From an uncultured Bacteroidota bacterium (lineage in GTDB: Bacteria; Bacteroidota; Bacteroidia; Chitinophagales; Saprospiraceae): a stretch of DNA of 8,083 bases. The stretch lies in the NCBI GenBank assembly GCA_937876435.1, contig CALEIL010000337.1:1-8083 (forward strand), given 5' to 3'. Below, piece after piece: positions 1-6,317 of this stretch (its first letter is position 1; the number at the start of each line of letters is the position of its first letter). Made by a program: the position numbers and the translations under genes. The notes under the pieces were generated by a model. It saw only the letters and a program-made list of their open reading frames with translations. It was not told the DNA's origin and made no database searches.

Positions 1-235
1 CCTCGACATACTCATTATCATTCAAGGAATACTCCCCTCCTCCCGCGCTCAAAAACTTATTTGAACCCAGCTCTTTGGCACCATAAGCAAAATAACCCTC
101 CTGATAGATCTTGATGGAGTCCTCCGAATTCAATGCTTCGCCATTCCGATGGGTCAGTTTCCATGCTCCATCCAGCTCTTGCGCATATATTACCGATGAC
201 AACATTATTAGTGGAATAATCATGAATTTTTTCAT
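1..235 (-). CDS. Small secreted protein, lipocalin-like (N-terminal part, cut by window edge)
   Basis: The reading frame starts at ATG 235-233 and runs off the left edge after 78 codons. Residues 1-18 (MKKFMIIPLIMLSSVIYA) form a typical Sec signal peptide with likely cleavage before QELDG, so the product should be periplasmic or secreted; no lipobox cysteine is visible. The mature part begins ELDGAWKLT, then IKIYQEGYFAYGAK and FLSAGGGEYSLNDNEY. This is the pattern of small Bacteroidota secreted proteins with a lipocalin-like or DUF4488-type beta-barrel, where an LxGxWxL strand opens the barrel; that assignment comes from memory of the family and is tentative. No ligand or enzymatic role can be inferred. 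It follows the GH109-like gene on the same strand with a 134-base gap. An overlapping open frame at 57-257 is a shadow of this gene. Confidence 0.72.
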   Translation of the reverse strand, partial: MKKFMIIPLIMLSSVIYAQELDGAWKLTHRNGEALNSEDSIKIYQEGYFAYGAKELGSNKFLSAGGGEYSLNDNEYVE

Positions 236-340
236 AATGGATCTTATTTTGATTCAATCCCTAAATTAAAAGATTATGGTATACAAAAAAAGCAATTAAT
301 TGGGAACGGTTATTGATCAGGGCTTTTGCTTTCACAAACC

Positions 341-370
341 CTCCTAAAAACCTTCTAAACCCATCTAAAC
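341..370. repeat. Three tandem 10-bp units at the 3' end of the GH109-like gene
   Basis: Three consecutive 10-mers read ctcctaaaaa, ccttctaaac and ccatctaaac, a degenerate C-C-T-T-C-T-A-A-A-C unit. The last base of the array (370) is also the last base of the TAG stop codon of the upstream minus-strand gene, so the array begins exactly where the gene ends. No inverted symmetry or T-tract makes it a standard terminator. Confidence 0.5.
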
Positions 371-1779
371 TAATTCGCAACTATCTTTGTATTCCCTGCT
401 CCCCGAAGTGAAATATCTACGGGTTCGTTGTTTTTCCAGGCACCTCTGGTAAAATCTGGTACTTCAATGGAATTGGAACGATTGGCTACCGATGCTTCGC
501 TCAGTGGAGAAACCGCGCTCCACAATGCTCCGTCGTATACGTCATTGTCGAGAGGCAATCCATTGCGTAGGTTGTCGATTAATCTCCAATCCATGATAAA
601 GTCCATCCCACCGTGTCCACCGATTTTTTTAGCCATATCGCCAACTTTACGGATCAATTCGGGTGTGAATTTTTCCTCGATCTCTTTGAATTCGGCTTCG
701 GTTTTCCATTCATGCCCGATGGCTATTTTACCTGGAGTCGGCCATTTGCGGGCTATTCCTTTGGTACCTGCCACCAGGTGAATTCTTGAATAGGGACGTG
801 GGGACGATATATCGTGCTGAAGCATGATGGTCCGACCTTTGTTTGTCTTGATGCAGGTGGTATTCATATTCCCACGGTATTTCTGACTGGCCCATTTGTT
901 GAAGAAAGGATCTTCCTCTGCCAATGCCACAGCATGATCATGCATCGTAAAATCAGCACTGGACATAGAATTCAGGTATTCCATTTTATCACCCCGGTTT
1001 ATATCCAAAGCCCAACAGATGGGGCCCAGACCATGGGTGGTGTAGAGGTTCCCATCGCGGGTAGCATTTTCCTCCAGACGCCACATATCCGTATAGCCAT
1101 CTTTTTTGAAATTGAGATCGACCAAATCGTGGATATAAGCCCCTTCTCCGTGGACCATTTCACCAAAGTATCCCTGCCGCGCCATATTGAGTGTCAGAAG
1201 TTCAAAAAAGTCATAACAACAATTTTCCATCATGACGCAGTGCTTCTTCGTTCGCTCGGAGGTCTCCACCAACTGCCAGCATTCGTCCAGAGTAGTGGCA
1301 ATAGGAACCTCGGATACGGCGTGTTTTCCGTGCTCCATAGCGTACACGCACATTGGTGTATGCCAGTCCCATGGGGTCACTACATACACCAGGTCGATAT
1401 CATCCCTTTCGCAAAGCTTTTTCCAGGCCATGGCCGAACCTGAATATAAATCAGGGTTGTGATGCGTTCCTGCGAGTTTGGCTTTTTGTTTTTCGGCTCT
1501 TTCCGGTACGATGTCACACAAAGCTTTTATTTCCACACCTTCGATTTTACTCAACCGGTTGACCGCGCCTGGTCCGCGCATGCCCAGTCCGATGATGCCC
1601 ACCCGAACCTTGTCCATTTTGGGCGCGGCATATCCTGACATATTAAATTGTTGCGAGCTGTTTCTGGGTTGGTAGCCCGGTGCTCCATTGGTTTCTCTGG
1701 CTTGAATAAGTCCTGCTCCGGCTAATCCCAACCCGGCCAATCCTGTCTTACGTATAAAATCTCTACGGTTGTTTTTCAT
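370..1779 (-). CDS. Tat-exported Gfo/Idh/MocA-fold protein, probable GH109 glycosidase (alpha-N-acetylgalactosaminidase-like)
   Basis: This 469-residue protein carries a twin-arginine signal (RRDFIRK at 5-11, then a Gly/Ala/Leu-rich stretch to about 26), so it is probably exported folded with its cofactor. A Rossmann domain starts at about 57, with the nucleotide-binding loop GIIGLGMRGPG at 61-71 and an acidic CD pair at 88-89 closing the second strand. Family GH109 uses NAD-dependent oxidation, elimination and reduction at the sugar to hydrolyse alpha-N-acetylgalactosaminides. Motifs shared with the characterised Elizabethkingia enzyme, from memory, are TPWDWH (135-140), E157 in SEVPIATTLDECW, ENCCY (185-189), Y215 and H217 in GAYIHDL, Y246 and H249 in NLYTTHGLGP, RPY (328-330) and GGHGGMDF (387-394). 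The C-terminal stretch ending PDFTRGAWKN is also family-like. Length is normal. The ATG at 1779 is chosen because it places the Tat motif at the N-terminus. GH109-like members exist with untested specificity, so another glycosidase or a plain dehydrogenase remains possible. Confidence 0.9.
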   Translation of the reverse strand: MKNNRRDFIRKTGLAGLGLAGAGLIQARETNGAPGYQPRNSSQQFNMSGYAAPKMDKVRVGIIGLGMRGPGAVNRLSKIEGVEIKALCDIVPERAEKQKAKLAGTHHNPDLYSGSAMAWKKLCERDDIDLVYVVTPWDWHTPMCVYAMEHGKHAVSEVPIATTLDECWQLVETSERTKKHCVMMENCCYDFFELLTLNMARQGYFGEMVHGEGAYIHDLVDLNFKKDGYTDMWRLEENATRDGNLYTTHGLGPICWALDINRGDKMEYLNSMSSADFTMHDHAVALAEEDPFFNKWASQKYRGNMNTTCIKTNKGRTIMLQHDISSPRPYSRIHLVAGTKGIARKWPTPGKIAIGHEWKTEAEFKEIEEKFTPELIRKVGDMAKKIGGHGGMDFIMDWRLIDNLRNGLPLDNDVYDGALWSAVSPLSEASVANRSNSIEVPDFTRGAWKNNEPVDISLRGAGNTKIVAN

Positions 1780-1816
1780 GATTTTGTCTTGTTGATTCTC
1801 ATAAATTTTTGGAGGG

Positions 1817-1846
1817 GTAATATACAGAATTATATACGATTCACAA
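1817..1846 (-). promoter_or_regulatory. Possible Bacteroidota-type promoter of the GH109-like gene
   Basis: On the minus strand a TTG (1846-1844) is followed after 19 bases by TATATTAC (1824-1817). This resembles the Bacteroidota TTG / TAnnTTTG arrangement but differs at two bases of the -7 box. It lies 37 bases upstream of the ATG. The match is imperfect and the region is AT-rich, so it may be chance. Confidence 0.28.
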
Positions 1847-1926
1847 CCTCTATCGGGTACTTTGAGGCCAGGGAAAGAAATTTTGTGCTTCTTTTAATCT
1901 TTCTGGTCAGGCATTAGGGATTCTCT

Positions 1927-1984
1927 CGCAAAGGCGCGGAGTCGCTGAAGGGGAATTTCTCGCAAGGGCGCGGAGCCGCAAAGG
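1927..1984. repeat. Degenerate CGC-rich tandem repeat between bamA and the GH109-like gene
   Basis: Two blocks each contain three 8-bp units: CGCAAAGG, CGCGGAGT, CGCTGAAG at 1927-1950, and CGCAAGGG, CGCGGAGC, CGCAAAGG at 1961-1984. Both blocks are preceded by TCT or CT and start 34 bases apart. A weaker trace, AAAAGGTGCG, follows at 1997-2006, close to the bamA stop codon. The stretch is richer in GC than the DNA on either side, with no coding frame and no clear hairpin with a T-tract. Function is unknown. Confidence 0.6.
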
Positions 1985-2019
1985 TGCGTCATTTACAAAA
2001 GGTGCGAAAACCACTCTGA

Positions 2020-4563
2020 TTATTCGGGCTCAAATCCGAGCAACACCTGGAATTTTCCAAATTCGGTGAGTTTTGCGCCGGAAGCCTGCAGGGCTGGTTT
2101 GTCCCATCCAATACCATAATCAAATCCGATCAAACCAAACATCGGCAGGAATACCCGCAGGCCCAATCCTGTGGATCGTTTGATATTGAATGGATTGTAT
2201 TCATCAAAGCTATTGAACGCGTTACCCCCGTCCAGAAAGCCCAGGACATAAATCGTGGAGCTTGGATTGAGTGAGAACGGATACCTCAATTCGAGCGAGA
2301 ATTTATTGTAGATACTGGATCCTCCGGTCCCTACTGCCGGGAAATTTTCGGTCTCGTAACCCCTCATGTTGATTTGCTCCTGGCCGGTGATCTGGAATTG
2401 ATTGGACAAGGGCTCGGCACCAAACAGGAAACGCTCGAAAGGTGAATCGCCGATGTCGTCGTTGTAGTACCCCAGGAAGCCAAATTTCGCGCTGGCTTTC
2501 AGGACAAATTTGCCAAACAACTGTTTGTACCACTCAGCTTTGACTTTCCATTTATGGTATTCCACCCACTTATACTTTTCCTGTATGGAGATCCCATCGT
2601 ACGATTTATTATTGATAAGGCTATACGGTGGGGTAAGTTGTAGAGCTATACTGAACGAGGATCCCTCAGTCGGGAAAATGGGTTCATAGATCGTGCTCCT
2701 TGCAAAAGTAGATTGTAAATATACGTTATTGAAAAGTCCGTTGCTGACGGTTTGCCCGTTGGGCAGCGAAAACAATCCTCCGTAGTTTTCGATGTTGATC
2801 CTTTGATAGTTCAGCGTATTATTGATCACGAAATTGTTGTCAGGCCATTGCAAAGGAGATCCCAGTCCAAGGGTCACCTGGCTCATATGGACAAAATTGG
2901 AAATATTCCGGACGCTGGTGAACTTATTGGTATAAGCAGCCAGGGTAAACGCGTTTGGTTTTTTACCACCCATCCACGGTTCGGTGAATGAAAAATTAAA
3001 GGATTGATAGAAGTTACCGTTGGACTGGGCCCGCACGCTTAGTTTCTGACCATCACCTGTCGGTAGCGGATGCCAGGATTCCCGGTTGAAAATATTTCTT
3101 AGAGAAAAATTATTGAAAGTGACTCCCAGGGTACCAATCAAACCTCCGCTACTATAAAAGCTTTCGGGCTGATAACCCGCTGAAAGTTCCAATTGATCCG
3201 AGGACTGCTCCTCCACTTCGTATTCGATATCCACCGTTCCTCGTTGCTCATTGACCGGGGTGTTGATATTGAATTTTTCCTGGTTGAAATATCCCAGGGC
3301 CAGAACTTTCCGTTGGGACCGGATGATATCCGAACGACTGAATTTCTGGCCCGGTTTGGTGGCCAGTTCCCGCCGGATTACATCTTCGTGGGTCCGGTCA
3401 TTACCAGCGATCGTAACCCGGTCGATCGTCGCCTGAGGTCCTTCATAAATCCTGATCTCGATATCCACGGAATCTTCCACTACGGCGACTTCGATGGGCT
3501 GGGCATTGAAAAACAAATATCCATCGTCCATATAAAGTGCGGAAACATCGTTTCCATCGAGTGAAAAACTCAAGCGTTTCTCGAGTTCATCCAGATTGTA
3601 CACATCCCCCTTTTTCATACCTAGAACCCGCTTCAACTGATCCTCTGTATAGAGCGTGTTCCCCTTCCAGGCAATATTCCGGATGTAGTACTGGTCGCCC
3701 TCTTCCAGACTGATCTTGATCATCAACCGACCATCGGGATTTCGCCAGATTGAATCACTGATAATGCGAGCATCCCGGAAGCCAAGCGTCTGGTAATAGG
3801 CGATTATTTTGTCTTTATCTTCTTCGTATTTATCTTCGATGAATTTGGAGGAAGAGAACAGTTTTCTTTTCCGGTTGGTTTCCTCCATTTGTTTGCGCAA
3901 CTTACGATCGTTGACCTGCGAATTGCCTTCAAATACGATATCCTCGATCTTTATCTTGTCGTTGCGATCGATTTGGATTTTGACCTGGATACCATTTTCG
4001 AGTTTTTCTTCGGGTACCTCTTCGATGGTCACTTCCGTATCGAGAAATCCTTTTTCCCGGTAATATTTTTTGATAGCGAATTCTGACTTACTCAAATCAC
4101 TTTCTGTGACGATGGATCCCTTGACGAGGTATGGCTCTACAGCTTCGGTGAGATCGGTTTCGCGGGATTTCTTATGACCTTCGAAATAGAATCGGGTCAA
4201 TCGGGGTGTTTCCTGGATGTAAATATCAATAAAAACGATATTGTCGATCCGTTTGCTTTCTACGATCCTGATGTCCGTAAACAGATTGAGATCCCACAGA
4301 TTGTGGAAGGCTTCCTGGATGTCATCCGGAACAGCCAGACGACTTCCGGTCTTGAGCCCGGAAACAACTTTGAGAGCATTGGGATCGGTGTGCGAGGCCC
4401 CGATGATATTGACCTCACCTACTTCCAGGATTTCCTGCTCCTCGGTATCAATCTGAGTGAACGCACTGGTATTCCAACCCAGGACTATCAGGAAAGCCAG
4501 GATAATAGATCGGGTGTATGGATTATACCAAAACGTTCCTGGTATCATTCTTTTTATGATCAT
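2020..4563 (-). CDS. bamA: BamA, outer membrane protein assembly factor (Omp85 family)
   Basis: The 847-residue product has an N-terminal signal (hydrophobic core about 19-29, probable end near SAFTQ at 33-37). Five POTRA repeats follow at roughly 46-117, 119-200, 203-288, 291-374 and 377-451, each with the alternating beta-alpha pattern and a conserved V/I-x-F/I-x-G-N-type strand (for example IVFEGNSQV at 209-217). A C-terminal 16-strand Omp85 barrel spans about 455-847. The lid-loop motif equivalent to VRGF is MRGY at 733-736, and late strands contain FLDGGNAF and GFDYGIGWDKP. In this family the POTRA domains receive outer-membrane proteins in the periplasm and the barrel catalyses their insertion. 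The gene lies 78 bases downstream of uppS on the same strand, a common Bacteroidota pairing, so cotranscription is likely. Two oddities are a C-terminus that ends GFEPE rather than in an aromatic residue, and no skp/ompH gene directly downstream. The start at 4563 is favoured, although Met6 (4548) is an alternative. Confidence 0.97.
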   Translation of the reverse strand: MIIKRMIPGTFWYNPYTRSIILAFLIVLGWNTSAFTQIDTEEQEILEVGEVNIIGASHTDPNALKVVSGLKTGSRLAVPDDIQEAFHNLWDLNLFTDIRIVESKRIDNIVFIDIYIQETPRLTRFYFEGHKKSRETDLTEAVEPYLVKGSIVTESDLSKSEFAIKKYYREKGFLDTEVTIEEVPEEKLENGIQVKIQIDRNDKIKIEDIVFEGNSQVNDRKLRKQMEETNRKRKLFSSSKFIEDKYEEDKDKIIAYYQTLGFRDARIISDSIWRNPDGRLMIKISLEEGDQYYIRNIAWKGNTLYTEDQLKRVLGMKKGDVYNLDELEKRLSFSLDGNDVSALYMDDGYLFFNAQPIEVAVVEDSVDIEIRIYEGPQATIDRVTIAGNDRTHEDVIRRELATKPGQKFSRSDIIRSQRKVLALGYFNQEKFNINTPVNEQRGTVDIEYEVEEQSSDQLELSAGYQPESFYSSGGLIGTLGVTFNNFSLRNIFNRESWHPLPTGDGQKLSVRAQSNGNFYQSFNFSFTEPWMGGKKPNAFTLAAYTNKFTSVRNISNFVHMSQVTLGLGSPLQWPDNNFVINNTLNYQRINIENYGGLFSLPNGQTVSNGLFNNVYLQSTFARSTIYEPIFPTEGSSFSIALQLTPPYSLINNKSYDGISIQEKYKWVEYHKWKVKAEWYKQLFGKFVLKASAKFGFLGYYNDDIGDSPFERFLFGAEPLSNQFQITGQEQINMRGYETENFPAVGTGGSSIYNKFSLELRYPFSLNPSSTIYVLGFLDGGNAFNSFDEYNPFNIKRSTGLGLRVFLPMFGLIGFDYGIGWDKPALQASGAKLTEFGKFQVLLGFEPE

Positions 4564-4641
4564 AAACTATTGGATCTTTTCAATTGGAAAAACGTACCCT
4601 GTACACCCCAACCATTGGGCGGTTCCAATATTAACATTTTA

Positions 4642-5391
4642 TTAAAGTATTTGATCACTTGTTTTTCCAAATCTTCGTTCTCTGTTTTGAAACTCCTGGA
4701 TAGCCTGGTAAAAATCTTCTTTCTTAAATTCCGGCCACATTTTTTCGGAGAAATAAAACTCTGTATACGCACATTGCCACAGCAGAAAATTACTCAACCG
4801 TTTTTCACCACTGGTTCTGATTAAAAATTCGGGATCCGGCATAAAACGGGTCGCAAGGTAATCAGAAATCATTGATTCCGTGATATCTGAGGGTTTAATT
4901 TTATTCTGGTATACTTGTTCAGCCAGGCGGCGAACACATTCGGTAATTTCCCAATGGCTGCTGTAATTCAATGCCAGGGTGAGATCCATCCTGTCGTTGT
5001 TCCGGGTCTTTTCGATCCCTTCGAGCAATGCTTCGTACGTCCGCGCTGGTAATTTTTCGAGTTCTCCTATCGCGCGTAGTCTGATATTGTTTTTATTGAG
5101 TGTATTCATCTCCCGGTGGATGGTTTCCACCAGTAGTCCCATAAGGGCGGATACCTCCCGTTGGGGGCGGGACCAGTTTTCGGTAGAAAACGCGTAAAGG
5201 GTCAGAAATTCAATCCCGATTTCGGCAGCGGCTTCCGAAACTTCCCTGACAGCCTGGACCCCATTTTTGTGCCCGAATACACGCGGTCGGCCGTGTTGGC
5301 GTGCCCATCGCCCATTACCGTCCATGATAATTGCGACATGTCTGGGCAATTTTCCCTGTATTATGGCATTTATATTATTTGTTTGTCCCAT
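4642..5391 (-). CDS. uppS: Undecaprenyl diphosphate synthase (isoprenyl transferase)
   Basis: UppS condenses eight isopentenyl units onto farnesyl diphosphate to give C55 undecaprenyl diphosphate, the lipid carrier for peptidoglycan and other surface glycans; it is a soluble or membrane-associated cytoplasmic enzyme. With the start at ATG 5391 the protein has 249 residues, the usual size. Signatures are MDGNGRWA at 23-30 with catalytic Asp24, YAFSTENWSRP at 66-76, IRTSGEKRLSNFLLWQ at 191-206, and E211 in YTEFYF, which corresponds to the Mg-binding glutamate. The frame stays open to an ATG at 5436, but the added 15 residues (MVLEFFVNFVTWYPA) precede the normal N-terminus, and a -7-like box lies inside that stretch, so the inner start is preferred. 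Residue H146 in NYSSHWEI replaces the arginine usual in the family (GGRW or SSRW). bamA follows on the same strand. Confidence 0.96.
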   Translation of the reverse strand: MGQTNNINAIIQGKLPRHVAIIMDGNGRWARQHGRPRVFGHKNGVQAVREVSEAAAEIGIEFLTLYAFSTENWSRPQREVSALMGLLVETIHREMNTLNKNNIRLRAIGELEKLPARTYEALLEGIEKTRNNDRMDLTLALNYSSHWEITECVRRLAEQVYQNKIKPSDITESMISDYLATRFMPDPEFLIRTSGEKRLSNFLLWQCAYTEFYFSEKMWPEFKKEDFYQAIQEFQNRERRFGKTSDQIL

Positions 5392-5408
5392 AGCTGGATA
5401 CCAGGTCA

Positions 5409-5416
5409 CAAAATTA
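5409..5416 (-). promoter_or_regulatory. -7-like box upstream of uppS
   Basis: The minus strand reads TAATTTTG, an exact match to the Bacteroidota -7 consensus TAnnTTTG, with 17 bases between it and the preferred uppS ATG at 5391. No TTG is present at the expected -33 distance, so this is only a candidate. If used, it excludes the longer uppS start at 5436. Confidence 0.35.
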
Positions 5417-5493
5417 ACAAAGAATTCTAATACCATATTTTAAGGATGGATTTATATTTGAATAAATTGAAAATTGATCAGAAAAGACAATCA

Positions 5494-5518
5494 CGGACCA
5501 AATCTGCAGCCTGGTCCG
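5494..5518. other. Perfect 7-bp inverted repeat in the uppS/lipoprotein divergent gap
   Basis: CGGACCA (5494-5500) and TGGTCCG (5512-5518) can pair as a 7-bp stem with an 11-base loop. It lies between the candidate promoters of two divergent genes, is not followed by a T-run, and is therefore more like a regulator-binding dyad than a terminator. One short dyad in a 228-base gap can also arise by chance. Confidence 0.3.
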
Positions 5519-5594
5519 GTATTTCCAGCGGAGAATGCGTCGAGACGAAGGATTGAGCCAGGGGTGTAGAGGAACGGATTAAGATAAAATTACC

Positions 5595-5602
5595 TATTTT
5601 TG
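5595..5602 (+). promoter_or_regulatory. -7-like box upstream of the small lipoprotein gene
   Basis: TATTTTTG matches the Bacteroidota TAnnTTTG consensus and has 17 bases between it and the ATG at 5620, the same spacing as the candidate uppS box on the opposite strand. No convincing -33 TTG is found upstream, so the call is weak. Confidence 0.33.
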
Positions 5603-5619
5603 AGTAAATTAAGAACTGA

Positions 5620-6048
5620 ATGAAACGGGAGAAATTACTATTCTCATTCCTGTTTTTGGTCCTTCTCAGCTTTCAGGGTTGTCAAATGGATCCTTGCGGT
5701 AGTGCACCGGCAGATATGATTGAAAATATGGAAGATCTCGTCAACGAGGTCGCAAAACTGGATTACAAAGTGGAATCCAGCCAATGGGAGACCTACGATA
5801 ACCGGTTTAAAACACTTTACGAAGATTGTTACGAGGGTTGGAGGACAGAAATGACCTTCCAGCAGAAGCGGGATTTCGCCGGTCTGGTCACCCGCTATGT
5901 GACCAATCGGTTTGGCAGATCCTTTTTCAGATCTATTTTTGGCAAGGATAACAAAAAGTCTGACAAAGGCGAACCATTTTTTGATGAATTGGAGAAGGAT
6001 CTGGAAAAATTTATTGAAGAAAACAAGGAGTGGTTTGATGAATTATAG
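5620..6048 (+). CDS. Small putative lipoprotein of unknown function
   Basis: This 142-residue protein starts at ATG 5620; an in-frame TGA immediately precedes it, so no longer start exists. Residues 1-20 form a signal peptide (charged MKREK, hydrophobic core LLFSFLFLVLLSF) ending in FQGC, a loose lipobox with C21 as the lipidation site. The mature part has two more cysteines (C26 and C70), an aromatic and acidic helical middle (MEDLVNEVAKLDYKV, WETYDNRFKTLYEDCYEGWR), a basic FGRSFFRSIFGKDNKK segment and a highly acidic C-terminal helix (EELEKD-type, about 119-142). The middle resembles lipoproteins of the DUF6565 type in Bacteroidota, but this is only a recollection of pattern. It probably sits on the inner or outer membrane facing the periplasm. 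It is divergent from uppS and lies 269 bases upstream of the WecA-like gene. No function can be assigned. Confidence 0.82.
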   Translation: MKREKLLFSFLFLVLLSFQGCQMDPCGSAPADMIENMEDLVNEVAKLDYKVESSQWETYDNRFKTLYEDCYEGWRTEMTFQQKRDFAGLVTRYVTNRFGRSFFRSIFGKDNKKSDKGEPFFDELEKDLEKFIEENKEWFDEL

Positions 6049-6317
6049 GTTTTTAACGAAGAATGATAAAATAGGGTTGGTAGGGACAAATCAAGATTTG
6101 ACTGTTGAATCAGGATGGGTGTGTAATAACGAAAACAAACGATCTTTCACTGGTAGGGGACTATCAAAAATCCGCAATTCACCAGACGGGAGGAGGACAA
6201 GAGCAAGAGGTTGTTGGGAAGATCTGGAGATTGCACACCCCCTCACCATACTCTTACCCACACATCTTGGTACTCGGTACTGAGATCAAAGCACTAAATT
6301 AATATAACAGGGACGAA
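6049..6317. other. Non-coding gap between lipoprotein and WecA-like genes
   Basis: No supported gene lies in these 269 bases. Open frames crossing it (5912-6283 and 6105-6302, plus strand) have no family-like motif, and the first overlaps the lipoprotein in another frame. There is no hairpin with a T-tract after 6048. A short doublet, GGTACT at 6269-6274 and 6276-6281, may be a remnant of a tandem repeat. Confidence 0.45.

Noticed and set aside
57..257. Minus-strand frame of 66 codons near the left edge
   Set aside because: The neighbouring frame from 235 gives a proper signal peptide and ordered beta-strand-like sequence; this one is its shadow.
261..287. Promoter for the left-edge secreted protein (TAATTTAG with TTTG upstream, minus strand)
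   Set aside because: The -7 box is inexact and the spacing of 15 bases is shorter than expected for the Bacteroidota promoter type.
814..1443. Plus-strand open frame of 209 codons antisense to the GH109-like gene
   Set aside because: It lies wholly within a well-supported gene on the other strand and shows no domain-like pattern.
1867..1911. Imperfect hairpin (GGCCAGGGAAAGA with TCTTTCTGGTC) as a bamA terminator
   Set aside because: It needs a bulge, a G-U pair and a 19-base loop, lacks a T-run, and lies more than 100 bases past the bamA stop.
4174..4824. Plus-strand open frame of 216 codons across the bamA/uppS junction
   Set aside because: It is antisense to two recognised genes, has no motif or signal, and its upstream region shows no promoter.
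4642..5436. Longer uppS product of 264 residues from ATG 5436
   Set aside because: The additional 15 residues precede the normal family N-terminus and look like translated leader; the start at 5391 fits length and the -7-like box.
5912..6283. Plus-strand frame of 123 codons overlapping the end of the lipoprotein gene
   Set aside because: It overlaps the lipoprotein in another frame and has an irregular Arg/Gly/Thr-rich composition without family features.
6267..6284. GGTACT doublet as a repeat feature
   Set aside because: Only two short copies are present, so chance is a fair explanation; kept only as a possible trace.
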